Positions 1-10,300 of a stretch of 64,000 nucleotides of DNA are shown piece by piece. This DNA is from Terriglobia bacterium (GTDB taxonomy: Bacteria > Acidobacteriota > Terriglobia > Terriglobales > Acidobacteriaceae). The notes under the pieces were generated by a model. It did no database searches. It saw only the letters and a program-made list of their open reading frames with translations, and was not told the DNA's origin. Within the stretch, counting starts at the first letter, position 1; each line of letters opens with the position of its first letter. Made by a program: the position numbers and the translations under genes. Location: contig JAIQFH010000037.1 in NCBI GenBank assembly GCA_020073385.1, positions 1 through 64,000 on the forward strand. Direction: 5' to 3'.

Positions 1-674
1 AGGCGCGGGGTGGCCTCGAGAAAATCAAGGCCATCAAGACCATCCGCGCCACCGGCAAAATCAAAGGCTTCGGCGGGCGCGTCTTGTCAATGGGCGAGGA
101 AAATGCGCGCCCCGACCTGGTCCGCGTCACCACTACTGTGCAGGGTATGACCGCCATTCAGGCCTATGACGGCACAACCGGCTGGCAAGTCGAACCCTTT
201 GGCGGCAAGAAAGATCCGGAATTGATGGGTGAAGATTCCCTGCGTGATCTATTGCTGGACGCCGACTTCGATGGCCCGCTGGTCGACTACAAAGACAAAG
301 GCAGTACGGTCGAATATCTCGGGCACGACGTCGTCGATGGCGACGACGCGCTGCGCCTCAAAGTGACGCTTAAGAATGGCGACATCATCTATGACTATCT
401 CGATCCCGATACGTTCATCGAGATTCGCCGCGAAATCCAGCAGTTCATTCGCGGTTCTGTACGCGAGCGGGTGGAAAGCCTCGGGTCGTACAAGCCGGTG
501 GCGGGAGTGATGTTTCCGTTTGCAATTGCCACCGGATCACGGAACGTCCCCGACGCACAAACAACCGCGGTGCAGAAGATCGAAGTGAATGTGAACATCG
601 ATCCCGCTGATTTTGCGGTGCCCGAGTCGTTGAGGACAGGAGAAAAGAAATCAGGAATGGTGGGCATTCACTGA
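1..674 (+). CDS. LolA-like outer-membrane lipoprotein-sorting family protein, 5' truncated
   Basis: The reading frame is open from base 3 to the stop at 672-674, so the true start lies outside the window; about 223 residues are visible. The visible part starts with a G-G-L-E-K-I-K-A-I stretch typical of the early mature region of acidobacterial LolA-like proteins (a 'gene product at position i of a repeat of beta strands' pattern), followed by alternating beta-strand-like segments such as AYDGTTGWQVEPFGG and VEYLGHDVVDGDDALRLKVTL. LolA-fold proteins bind lipids or lipoproteins in the periplasm. The family call rests on overall pattern only; no catalytic motif is expected. The next gene on the same strand starts 97 bases downstream with its own ribosome binding site. 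Confidence 0.6.
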   Translation, partial: ARGGLEKIKAIKTIRATGKIKGFGGRVLSMGEENARPDLVRVTTTVQGMTAIQAYDGTTGWQVEPFGGKKDPELMGEDSLRDLLLDADFDGPLVDYKDKGSTVEYLGHDVVDGDDALRLKVTLKNGDIIYDYLDPDTFIEIRREIQQFIRGSVRERVESLGSYKPVAGVMFPFAIATGSRNVPDAQTTAVQKIEVNVNIDPADFAVPESLRTGEKKSGMVGIH

Positions 675-770
675 GCCGAGCGATGAGGCACCTGATTTGC
701 CGGTTCAGTAGGTGATTTCGAATCTCGGTTTTCCCCAATCCTCCCATTTGACTTCTCTGGAAAAGGACTA

Positions 771-3700
771 ATGACCATGAACCTGTTCGCTCGCAATTTC
801 TGGGCAATGATGTTGGTCTTGGCAGGAATTTCACTGTGTGCGGCTTTGGCTTCGGCACAAGTACCGTACCGCTTCGATGCTGCCACCGTTTCTGGCCTGC
901 CAGCCCGCAATATCGGTTCGGCTACGATGAGCGGCCGCATCGCCGCGCTCGATGCCGTCGACGAGAAGGGCCGCATAACTATCTTCGTGGGCGCGGCCAG
1001 CGGTGGCGTTTGGAAGTCCGTGAACGGCGGCACGACTTTCAAACCGGTTTTCGACCGCGAAGACGTTCAGTCTATCGGCGCCGTCGCGATTGATCCCTCG
1101 AACTCGAAAACTGTCTGGGTGGGAACCGGAGAGTCGTGGCTCCGCAACAGCGTGTCCATTGGCGATGGAGTTTACAAATCTACTGACGGTGGCGAGAACT
1201 GGACCAACGTTGGCCTCAAAGACAGCGAACATATCGCCAAGCTTCTCATAAATCCAAGCGACAGCAACGACGTGCTGGCTTGCGCCACCGGTCATCTCTG
1301 GGACGACAATAACGAGCGCGGCGTCTACCGAACCACCGACGGCGGCAAAACCTGGAATAGAGTTCTCGCTGGGGCGAACGGTTCGAGCGGCTGCGCGATG
1401 CTGGCACGCAGCACGCAGGAGCCTAAAACTGTCTATGCTGCCATGTGGGACTTCCGGCGCCAAGGCTGGACGTTCCGCTCGGGCGGACCGGGCAGCGGTC
1501 TGTTCAAATCCTCCGATGGCGGCACTCACTGGACTGAGATCACCGATGCTAACAGTAAAGGGCTGCCTCCGAAGCCATACGGGCGCATGGCATTGGCGGT
1601 GGCTGAGTCCAAACCCAAAGTCGTTTACTGCAACATCGAAGCCGAAAAAGGACGCGGCCTCTATCGCTCAAATGATGCCGGCGAAACCTGGACCAAACTC
1701 GACTCGAGCGCATACATGGTCTGGCGTCCGTTTTATTTCGCCAACCTGACGGTCGATCCCAGAAATGAAAACAAGATTTTCAAGCCAGACCTCATGCTTC
1801 TGCTGAGTAACGATGGTGGGAAAACCTTCAACGATGTTTCCGCCGCCGTGCACGGCGACTTTCATGACATTTGGATCGATCCCAAGAATCCAAATATCGT
1901 GATTACCGGCGATGACGGCGGCTTATGGCGAAGCGAAGACGGTGGCAACCGATGGAAGCATTTCATGAACCTGCCGGTGTCGCAGTTCTATCACGTAAGC
2001 CTTGATAACGCTGACCCCTATCACGTCTACGGCGGCCTGCAGGACAACAGTTCCTGGGTTGGAGATTCATCCTATCCCAGCGGCATCACCAACTCCCGCT
2101 GGGAAAACATGTATGGCGGCGACGGCTTCTGGATGTTCGAAGACACATCCGATCCCGCCTACATCTACGCCGAGGCTCAGGGCGGAGAAATTGGCCGCGT
2201 GAATCGCTACACGCACGAAGGACGAGGCATCAAGCCCTTGCCCAACTATGGCGAGAAGAAGCTTCGCTTCAACTGGAACACGCCCATTCACATGAGCCCG
2301 AACGAGAAGGGCACAATCTACATTGGTGCGCAGTTTCTATTCCGCTCTCGCGATCATGGCCAATCTTGGGACCGCATCTCTCCCGACCTGACGACCAACG
2401 ACCCCGAAAAACAGAAACAGGAAGAATCCGGGGGCGTCACGGTCGACAATTCGTCTGCCGAGATGCACACAACGATTTATTCGATCTCAGAATCTCCCCA
2501 GAACGGCCAGATCATCTGGGTTGGCACGGATGACGGCAATGTGCAGATCACTCGCGATGGCGCCAAGACATGGACGAACGTCGTCGGCAACATCAACGGG
2601 CTGGCGAAGAATTCCTGGGTCTCGACCATCGAAGCCAGCCGCTTCGACGAAGCTACCGCTTATGCTACCTTCGACCGCCATGGGTACGGCGACTTCAAGC
2701 CGTACCTCTTCAAGACAAGCGACTACGGCCACACCTGGACGGCTCTGCCCGCTCAGGAGAACGGCGTGCGCGGCTTCGCCCATGTGATTAAGGAAGACAC
2801 GGTCAATCGCAACGTTCTCTTTCTCGGGACCGAGTTCGGGTTATGGATTTCCGACGACGGCGGTCAGCGCTGGGCACAATACAAGGGCTCCGATTTTCCG
2901 GCGGTAGCCGTCGATGACATCGCCGTGCACGCTCGCGAATCCGATCTGGTTCTGGCCACGCACGGCCGCGGCATCTGGATCATCGACGATATTTCTCCTT
3001 TGCGATCCCTCACTCCTGACTTGATGACGAAAGAAGCGGCGCTGATCCCCGGCCGGCCGGTGGTTCAGTATTTCAATGCGCGTGGAGGCTGGTCCGAAGG
3101 CAACGAGACTTTCTCTGGACGTCCGCGTCCGTCCGGCGCCCAGATCACTTATTACCAGAAAAGCCGCCACATCTTCGGCGATTTGAAAATCGAAATCTTC
3201 GATCAGGATGGAAAACTCATTGACACGGTTCCGGGCAGCACTCATCGCGGCTTGAACCGCAGCACCTGGTTTATGCGCATAAAAGCGCCGGAGGTTGCCC
3301 CCGCAGCGACGGCGCTGAATGGGGCACAGCGCGGCCCTAGGGTGCTGCCCGGCACATACACAGTCAAGCTCACCAAGGGAACTCAGACCTACACCGAGCA
3401 ACTCAACGTCGTAATGGACCCTCGCGCTACTTACACTCTCGATGACCGCAAGGCCCAATTCGATCTGTCGATGAAAATCTACAACCTGCTCGAACATATG
3501 ACGTGGGCAGTCGAGGCCATCGAAGGCCTGCGCAACGCCGCCAACGCTCGTGCAGCCAAACTGCCGGAGAAAGATCCGCTACGCAAACAGCTGCAGCAGC
3601 TTGCGGTCGAGTGTGACGCGTTGCGCTCGAAGATTATCGCTACCAAGGAAGGTGGAATGATCACCGGCGAAGAACGCATCCGCGAACTGATCGGCGAGCT

Positions 3701-3977
3701 TTACGGAAATGTCACCGGATACGACGGCCGGCCAACCGATTATCAGGTGGCGCGCACCGAATCTCTCGGCCACGAACTGCAAGACGTCATTGACAACTTC
3801 CAGAAACTCGCGCAGAAGGAACTGCCGGGCATCAACAGCAGCCTGAAGAAAAAGAAGATGGAGACGATTTTGGTGTTGTCTGAACTGGACTGGCAGCACA
3901 AAAAGACCGCGTCGGGCGAAGCTGCCGGTGGTGCTGCGATGCAGGAATCAGACGATACCCCGGACGAGATAGAGTAG
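771..3977 (+). CDS. Secreted VPS10/sortilin-like BNR-repeat beta-propeller protein
   Basis: A 1068-residue protein with an N-terminal Sec signal peptide ending near ASAQVPYRF. ATG at 771 is chosen because AAAAGGA lies at 761-767. It contains many BNR/Asp-box-like repeats of the S-x-D-x-G-x-T-W type: STDGGENW, TTDGGKTW, SSDGGTHW, SNDAGETW, SNDGGKTF, SEDGGNRW, SRDHGQSW, TRDGAKTW, TSDYGHTW and SDDGGQRW. These imply one or two beta-propellers over about residues 40-740, followed by a C-terminal region that is partly helical and charged. Such proteins are common in Acidobacteriota and are often annotated as glycosyl hydrolase or sialidase, but the Asp-box alone does not prove enzyme activity, and I see no sialidase Arg triad. 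It may bind or cleave extracellular glycans. It is a single gene, with no close partner on its strand. Confidence 0.8.
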   Translation: MTMNLFARNFWAMMLVLAGISLCAALASAQVPYRFDAATVSGLPARNIGSATMSGRIAALDAVDEKGRITIFVGAASGGVWKSVNGGTTFKPVFDREDVQSIGAVAIDPSNSKTVWVGTGESWLRNSVSIGDGVYKSTDGGENWTNVGLKDSEHIAKLLINPSDSNDVLACATGHLWDDNNERGVYRTTDGGKTWNRVLAGANGSSGCAMLARSTQEPKTVYAAMWDFRRQGWTFRSGGPGSGLFKSSDGGTHWTEITDANSKGLPPKPYGRMALAVAESKPKVVYCNIEAEKGRGLYRSNDAGETWTKLDSSAYMVWRPFYFANLTVDPRNENKIFKPDLMLLLSNDGGKTFNDVSAAVHGDFHDIWIDPKNPNIVITGDDGGLWRSEDGGNRWKHFMNLPVSQFYHVSLDNADPYHVYGGLQDNSSWVGDSSYPSGITNSRWENMYGGDGFWMFEDTSDPAYIYAEAQGGEIGRVNRYTHEGRGIKPLPNYGEKKLRFNWNTPIHMSPNEKGTIYIGAQFLFRSRDHGQSWDRISPDLTTNDPEKQKQEESGGVTVDNSSAEMHTTIYSISESPQNGQIIWVGTDDGNVQITRDGAKTWTNVVGNINGLAKNSWVSTIEASRFDEATAYATFDRHGYGDFKPYLFKTSDYGHTWTALPAQENGVRGFAHVIKEDTVNRNVLFLGTEFGLWISDDGGQRWAQYKGSDFPAVAVDDIAVHARESDLVLATHGRGIWIIDDISPLRSLTPDLMTKEAALIPGRPVVQYFNARGGWSEGNETFSGRPRPSGAQITYYQKSRHIFGDLKIEIFDQDGKLIDTVPGSTHRGLNRSTWFMRIKAPEVAPAATALNGAQRGPRVLPGTYTVKLTKGTQTYTEQLNVVMDPRATYTLDDRKAQFDLSMKIYNLLEHMTWAVEAIEGLRNAANARAAKLPEKDPLRKQLQQLAVECDALRSKIIATKEGGMITGEERIRELIGELYGNVTGYDGRPTDYQVARTESLGHELQDVIDNFQKLAQKELPGINSSLKKKKMETILVLSELDWQHKKTASGEAAGGAAMQESDDTPDEIE

Positions 3978-4169
3978 CTAAATACAACAACATGTACGGG
4001 CGCCGGACGAATTCCCGAGGGAAAGAGCGAGCACAAATTCTTCGCAGGTTGGGCGGTGGATCGGTCCCAAGCCGCTGACAATACCGATCGATCCTCACCT
4101 TTGATGAAGCGAACCGGTCACGCTTACCCGATGACCCATGGTGTTGGGCATTTTCATCACCACCAGGTG

Positions 4170-4292
4170 TCAGTACTTGTTCTTGTAACCTGGCTCGAGG
4201 TTGACGTCCAGAGGATCACCTGCCCGAATATCAAGCTTGCGGCGAAGTGGGCCTGGAAGAACAACTTGTCCCTTGGTGGAAACCTTGGTTGG
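4170..4292 (-). pseudogene. AbrB/MazE-type antitoxin remnant
   Basis: On the minus strand this stretch encodes P-T-K-V-S-T-K-G-Q-V-V-L-P, then LRRKLDIRAGDPLDVNLEPG and a stop about 40 codons on. This is the swapped-hairpin AbrB fold seen in VapB/MazE-like antitoxins, whose normal start is M-x-T-K-V-S-T-K-G-Q. No start codon precedes it in register (the codons before it read K-I-V-L), and the usual C-terminal toxin-binding tail is missing. I find no PIN-domain toxin next to it. It is most likely a decayed toxin-antitoxin remnant. The rest of the 3978-4448 gap shows nothing else I can support. Confidence 0.55.
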
Positions 4293-4448
4293 TAAGACAA
4301 TCTTACCTCGCTTACCTCTGCAACTAAGATCACAGTCACGTCCTTGCGTATCACGTGCCCATCGTAGATCGCATCACCGGTGTACTCTTGAAGGGACAGG
4401 CCGGGCGGATGCCGCTCTTTTTCGAGCAGGCAAAACGCGATGGCTGAC

Positions 4449-5660
4449 TCACCAAACGTGGCTGGCTACTACTGTGGGAATTGAAGGATAACCGGAGACT
4501 ACTTCCGTATGTAGAACCAGTTGCACATTCTTCTGCTGCCATCCCGGCGGCATCTTGCGGAGAGCCTGTTCAAGAATGGTTGGATTGGTCACCAGGCTCG
4601 TACCGGCCTCGGTGCCATAGTGCGAGATGCCTGTGATCTCGACAATAAAGTTGTTGGTGCCCGGATACAGCACTCGCGACACAATGGCGTAGTCTTCCGC
4701 CAATTGCGGATCATCCGGATGCGTCTTGATCGTCCAGTTCGTCCGCACACCGTTATCCCACACGCCAAAAGGGCGCTGCGATAAATCAATGGCGTAGCGG
4801 AAGTGTTCGCCAATTTCGTGCCAGTTCGTGTAAGAGAACCCGACGAGCACCGCCGGCGAGTCGAGCAAATCGCGGAATGAGGTGTCGTTGCCAACCCGGA
4901 GCTTGTAGGGTTTTCCCGTCCGAGCAAACATATCGGCGATCTGGATCGCCGAACTTACATCGCTGACGGCAACAAAGCGATTGGGGATCAAAACGAAGTC
5001 CTCGGCTTTGGCGGGAGGGTTGGCGCTGAGATTGCGCACGTCGGAATACACGGGCACCGGTGCGGTGCATACAAATACTTCTTTGTGTCCCTGAAAGAGC
5101 GGAGACCAGAACTGGTCGAGCGGGTCAGCCGTTCGATGCTGATGGATCCAGTAGGCAGCTGAGACCGCGAGCGCCAGAAGAGCAAAGACCGCTGCGAGTG
5201 CGTAAAGGGGGCGATGCGAGCGACTTTGGGCCAACGCTACCGGAACTGCCTTCTCGTGTCCGGGGTGGAATTCCGGAACATAGGTGCCAGGGGGCAGGTC
5301 GATCACAACGCGGGCCTGCCCCGAACTGCTCAGGTAGTAGGAGCGGAGTCGCTTTCTGACTTCTCCCGCTTTCACACGAACGCCCGCATCTTCGCTGGGA
5401 TCGTAGGAGACCGGTTTCCCAAAGACCTCCATGCCGATGGTCCGTTCCTTCAGATTGTCGGGGTGTCCCCGAAGTGTGTTCTCGACTATGTAACGCAGAA
5501 AATTCTGGCAGAGTTTGCTGGAGTGGAACTCACGACTGGCCAGTACGTGCTCCAGTTCCTCGCGTACCAGCGCTTCGGATACTCCGGTTTCATGTCGACT
5601 TACTTCTGGGTTGATGGCCGGAGGTGAAGATGGGGTCTGGCCCAATGGCGGCTCCGGCAA
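4449..5660 (-). CDS. Single-pass membrane protein with acidobacterial N-terminal helical domain
   Basis: A 403-residue protein with three parts. Residues about 28-110 form a conserved cytoplasmic helical domain (FHSSKLCQNFLRYIVEN and RVKAGEVRKRLRSYY) that I recognise as recurrent in Acidobacteriota, often fused to TPR or sensor modules. One transmembrane helix follows at about 151-171 (PLYALAAVFALLALAVSAAYW). The C-terminal extracytoplasmic domain of about 230 residues has the flavour of a periplasmic-binding or substrate-sensing fold, with no motif I can name. The architecture (cytoplasmic DNA-binding-like or protein-binding head, membrane helix, external domain) suggests a transmembrane sensor or regulator, but this is inference. 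It is monocistronic and is followed on the same strand, upstream in coordinates, by the AbrB remnant. Confidence 0.7.
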   Translation of the reverse strand: MPEPPLGQTPSSPPAINPEVSRHETGVSEALVREELEHVLASREFHSSKLCQNFLRYIVENTLRGHPDNLKERTIGMEVFGKPVSYDPSEDAGVRVKAGEVRKRLRSYYLSSSGQARVVIDLPPGTYVPEFHPGHEKAVPVALAQSRSHRPLYALAAVFALLALAVSAAYWIHQHRTADPLDQFWSPLFQGHKEVFVCTAPVPVYSDVRNLSANPPAKAEDFVLIPNRFVAVSDVSSAIQIADMFARTGKPYKLRVGNDTSFRDLLDSPAVLVGFSYTNWHEIGEHFRYAIDLSQRPFGVWDNGVRTNWTIKTHPDDPQLAEDYAIVSRVLYPGTNNFIVEITGISHYGTEAGTSLVTNPTILEQALRKMPPGWQQKNVQLVLHTEVVSGYPSIPTVVASHVW

Positions 5661-5762
5661 AGAATGTTAGCACAGCGGTTAAGAAGGAGCACTTCTCGAT
5701 GGCATGCAATCCCTTTTCACGCAATTGGTTGCCCCGAGGACGGAACATGTTCGAAACGCACA

Positions 5763-6968
5763 CTACTTCGGCAAATCGGATTGTAGTGCCTTCTCGGCAC
5801 CGGCGTCCTGGTTCAATTGCCCGTAAACCGCCTGGAGCCGTTCTTCAGCCTCGCGCAACTGTTTGAACTTGGCAACTTCCTCGTCGGCATCCGCTGCACG
5901 TCCGAGTTGCCGGTAGGCTTGCGACAGCCGAAAGTGCGCGCTGGCATTCAGCGGATCCAGGCGAAGGGCTTGCAACAGGTGTTCTATCGCCTTTTCCGGG
6001 TGGCCAGTCGACATGAGAACGGCTCCGAGCCCAACCTGAGCCTCGGAGTACGCAGGATCCAACTCCGCCGCCTGCGAATAGTGTTGAAGAGCAATCTCCT
6101 TTTCGTTGCGCAGATTCGCCAAGGCGCCCAGCCTGGATTCAGATTTCGCGTCGTCGGGATTGATCTTTATGGCGGTTTCGAACTCCTGCTCCGCTTGCTT
6201 TCGGGCTTCATCAGAGGTTGAATCCTCCAGGATGGCTTCGCCTAACTCGAAATGCACACCGGGGAGGCGCGGGTTCATGTGCAACGCTTCCTGGTATTGG
6301 ACGATAGCCTCCTTGATTTTTCCCTCGGTGACCAGATGTTCGGCCAGTAGTTGATGCATTCGGGCGGAGTCTGGCGCAACCGAGGCCAGAGTGTCGCGCG
6401 CCTGAACCGCCAGGTCCGAGTGAATGCGGTAGATGACGTAGAGGACATCCGGATTGGCTGGGTCAATTTTCTGCAACGAGGCAAGCACGGCCAGAGCCGG
6501 CTCGAACTCACGACGCTGGTAATCGATTTCCACCAGGGCCATTCCGGCCCGCATTTGCAGTTGTGGGTCGTCAAGATGGAAGAACGATTTCTCGAGCAAG
6601 GATCGCGCAGAATCGAATTTCCGTTGTGCCTTCTCGCACAAACCCAAGATTGCCTGAGCTTTCCACAACTTGGGCTGCAGCTTCAGCGCCTCCCGAAGAT
6701 CTGGCTCCGCTTCGACATATTTCCCCTGCAGAAACTCCACCACCCCGAGATTGGCGCGAGCCTCGACGTTGGTTGGGTCCGCGGTCACGGCTTCATGCAA
6801 TTCCTGCGCGGCCAAATCAAGCTGCTTCTTTGCCAAGGCCTGCTGAGCTCGCGCCAAATGCTCCTGCGCATTTGGATCCGTTCCGCGAACGTTGGTCTGG
6901 GCCGCAAGCGGCCCGAGCATAGCGATGAAACAGAACATGACGCATGCGACCCGCAGACTTCGATGCAT
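5763..6968 (-). CDS. Secreted TPR-repeat protein
   Basis: A 401-residue protein with a Sec signal peptide (MHRSLRVACVMFCFIAMLG, cleavage near LAAQ). The rest is built of 34-residue tetratricopeptide repeats; clear examples are AEPDLREALKLQPKLWKAQ, AIVQYQEALHMNPRLPGVH and AIEHLLQALRLDPLNASAH, giving about nine repeats and a short C-terminal coiled tail. It should act as a periplasmic scaffold for protein-protein contacts. It is divergent from the TonB receptor at 7321, and the 352-base gap between them carries a perfect CRP-like site, so the two may be co-regulated. No partner or function can be named from sequence. Confidence 0.85.
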   Translation of the reverse strand: MHRSLRVACVMFCFIAMLGPLAAQTNVRGTDPNAQEHLARAQQALAKKQLDLAAQELHEAVTADPTNVEARANLGVVEFLQGKYVEAEPDLREALKLQPKLWKAQAILGLCEKAQRKFDSARSLLEKSFFHLDDPQLQMRAGMALVEIDYQRREFEPALAVLASLQKIDPANPDVLYVIYRIHSDLAVQARDTLASVAPDSARMHQLLAEHLVTEGKIKEAIVQYQEALHMNPRLPGVHFELGEAILEDSTSDEARKQAEQEFETAIKINPDDAKSESRLGALANLRNEKEIALQHYSQAAELDPAYSEAQVGLGAVLMSTGHPEKAIEHLLQALRLDPLNASAHFRLSQAYRQLGRAADADEEVAKFKQLREAEERLQAVYGQLNQDAGAEKALQSDLPK

Positions 6969-7066
6969 ATGATTTCCCAGGAAATCGGCATAGTAGCACG
7001 TTGCTGCGGAGGTGTTTGCCGGGGCGAAGGTCCCATGAGACGAAGGGATCTTGCGCCGGATCTGCG

Positions 7067-7082
7067 TGTGATCCCGATCACA
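7067..7082. promoter_or_regulatory. Perfect CRP/FNR-family-type operator
   Basis: TGTGATCCCGATCACA is a 7-2-7 inverted repeat that matches TGTGA-N6-TCACA exactly, the consensus for CRP-type regulators. It lies in the 352-base divergent gap between the TPR gene (start 6968) and the TonB receptor (start 7321), about 100 bases from the first and 240 from the second. Which CRP/FNR-family member uses it here is unknown. Nothing else can be supported in this gap. Confidence 0.55.
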
Positions 7083-7320
7083 GCCTTAGCGGCTACTTCT
7101 TTAATAGGTTGAGCTTGATGCTTCAAGACTCCTCGTTCGAAACCTGTAACGCGCGCCGACCGAACTGTTTCGAACTTGACGCGGAGCCGGGTACGAATCC
7201 AACGTGGATCCGATAGGTGACCGACGTCGAAGGCGTGCCCCAGAACTACAGGCGTCGGCGCCCGGCTTTTCTGTGGCAAGTCCTACCAGTCCCGTCGTCT
7301 CAAGGCAAAAGGAGAATGCG

Positions 7321-10300
7321 ATGTCGCTATTCCGGTTAAGGGCTCAAGCTGTTTCTCTCCTGGTCCTTCTTCTGATGTGCATCCTGCCGAATCTTGCTCT
7401 AGCCCAAGGTAGGCAGAGTGGCGAGATCCGGGGGACCGTCACCGACCCCTCTAGCGCGGTCGTCGCCGATGTCGCGGTCACCGTCACGAACGTCGCTACC
7501 GGGATGAGACTCGCCGCCACGACCGACTCGTCCGGCGTGTACGACGTGCCCTTCCTGCAACCGGGGGAATACACCGTCACGTTTGCCAGGCAAGGTTTCA
7601 AGAGTCTGACTCGTTCGGGAATCACCCTCCATGTCGAGACCATCACTGTCAACGGCACACTGGAGGTTGGGGCTGCCTCGGAGAGGGTTGTCGTCAGTGG
7701 CGATGCGCCCCTGGTGCAGACCGAGACCGCCGCGAAGAACACGACTTTAACTTCTGACTTCGTCAGCTCCGCGCCCAGCATCAACCGCAGTTGGCAGGAT
7801 CTGTTTGCCGCCATGCCAGGCGTGAATCCAGGCAGCGGAGAGAACTCCAGCGGGTCAGGGATCGGCGTAAACGGACAAGAACGCTACTTCTCGACTTGGC
7901 AGGTTGACGGCGGTAGTGCCATGTTCGGTCAGTCATCAAATCCAAACTACGTCTCCACACCCAGCGAGACGATTCAAGAGGTAAGCCTAAGCACGGCAAA
8001 TTTCGGCGCCGAACACGGAAATGGATTGTCTGTTTTCAACGTCATCACCAAGAGCGGCACGAACCAGTTCCACGGCAGCGTTTATGAGTACATCGAGAAC
8101 GATGCGTTGAACGCGGAGAATCGGTTTGCTGCACCTCCTCCGTTCAACAAGCCGGCGACTCGATGGAATGAATACGGCTTTAATGTCGGAGGGCCGATTA
8201 AGAAGAACAAACTATTCTTCTTCTTCAGCTATGAGAGGAATCCAAACCACAGTTTCGGACCTGATTTCCGATCGTATCCCACGGCCGCGTATCGACAGGG
8301 AGACTTCTCATCCTTGCTGGGTCCGGGAGCGGTGGATGGCGAGGGAAGTCCGATCATTAATCCGTGCACCGGCAAGCAAGTGTTGCAGGGACAGATCTAC
8401 GATCCCCTGACAACACAGACGGTCACGTGGAACGGGCAACCAGTCGTGTGCCGGATGCCGTTTGCGGGGAACATCATTGACCCTAGCCGTTTCGATCCAG
8501 CGGCCGTAGCTATTCAGCAGAATTTTCCCCTCCCCAACGTTCCCGGCGCAGGGAACGTGAACAATTACTACAGCGTTCAGTCGAACTGGGGTGTTATGAA
8601 ACAGTTGATGTCCTGGATTAACACGAAAGTGGATTACGACATCACTCCGAAAAACCGGGCGACCACTTCTCTTGCCTGGGTCAATTACGACCAAAGCTTC
8701 ACCCGGCCAGATTGCAGCATCGACTGCGCGCATTGGAAAGGAAACCAGCCCCAGGGACAGATCACTGACGTGTGGACCATCAGTCCGAACGTAATAAATG
8801 AATTCCGCTTTTCTCTGAGCCGCGCTTATGGAGTCGCCACAAACGCCAGCCAGGGACAGGGGTGGGCGGACAAGTTGGGACTCGTGAATTCTGCCGGAGA
8901 TGTATTCCCCAACATCTGGATCAATGGAAACCTGAACACAGACATCGGAAACCCGGACGCTCCTCCCGCCATCGATGTTGAAACCAGCTTCATCGAATCC
9001 GACGCGATAACCTGGGTCAAGGGAAAGCACATTCTTAAGTTCGGAGGCGAGTTTGATCGTTGGTGGGTAAACACCGGATGGGGAACGCAGAATGAAGGTG
9101 GCTTCTGGTGGGGTGGCGTGTTCACCCAGAACCCGTACGATCAGTCGCTCCCTAGCAATATCCCCAGCGAAGGCGAAGGCTATGCTGATTTTCTGCTCGG
9201 CCTTCCCAACTCGTGGTGGATCTCCATCAATCCTGAAACCGGCGGACGAATGTGGAGCTCTCAGGCTTTTATTCAGGACGAATACAAGGTCAAGCCGAAT
9301 CTGACTCTCACTCTCGGATTGCGCTGGGTGGCTCAGAGCGGTTGGAGCGAAGTGCAAAACCGCATCTCCGGATATCAGCCTTCGATCAACAATCCGGCAA
9401 CCAATACTCCCGGCGCGATGTGGTACGGCGGCCAATACGGCCACACCGCCATGACTAATACGATTCCTCACTTCTTTGCACCGCGAATCGGAGTTGCGTG
9501 GTCTCCGAAGAATAATTGGTCGGTGCGGGGCGGATTCGGTCTGTACAACATCTTCGCTGGTCAGAACACCATTGCTCCTGCCATTGCCTGGGGTCAGGGC
9601 TGGGTTCCGGCCGGAAATATGTGGTGTCCGGATTCGCCTCTCTTTCAACTCGGCAATCGGACTTCCAATTGGCAAGATGCCAGTGGCGGGAGAGCAAACT
9701 GCTACTCCAATCAATTCGGGATCGGGCCCCCGACGCCAATCTATCCGACTGATCAAAATCGCACGGCGGACCTTTACAACGGGACCAACGTGAACTACAC
9801 CCCATGGAAAATGCCCATGGAGTACTATGCCGAATATCAATTCGACGTGCAGCATCAGTTCGCGCACGGAGTCGTCCTGGACTTGGGCTACGTAGGAAAC
9901 CGCGGCGTAAACATTCAACTCGGCAGAGACATCAACCAGATATGCCTCTTAGCCCAAGACTGCAGCAAACTGGGCATTCCCATCGGTACTAGGCCAAACC
10001 CCAACTTTAATCAGATCGACGCGTCGTTCTTTAACGGGCGCGCCAATTACAACGCGTTGCAGGTCATCGCCCGGAAACAATTCGCCCAAGGATTGTCGTT
10101 CTCTGTGAACTACTCCTGGGCCAAGGTGCTCGATACGCAAACGGGTGGAGGCTGGGGCGGAGCCGGCTCTTCCGAGCGCCACGGCCAAAATTATCAGGAC
10201 GCGTACAACATTTACGCAAATTATGGCGCGGCGTCGAATGACATTCGCCACACCTTCAACGGAAGCGTGACCTACAACCTTCCGTTTGGGAATGGGAAAC

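Noticed and set aside
8308..9918. A long open frame on the minus strand (536 codons)
   Set aside because: It is antisense to the TonB receptor barrel, shows no family likeness, and arises from GC-rich codon structure of the real gene.
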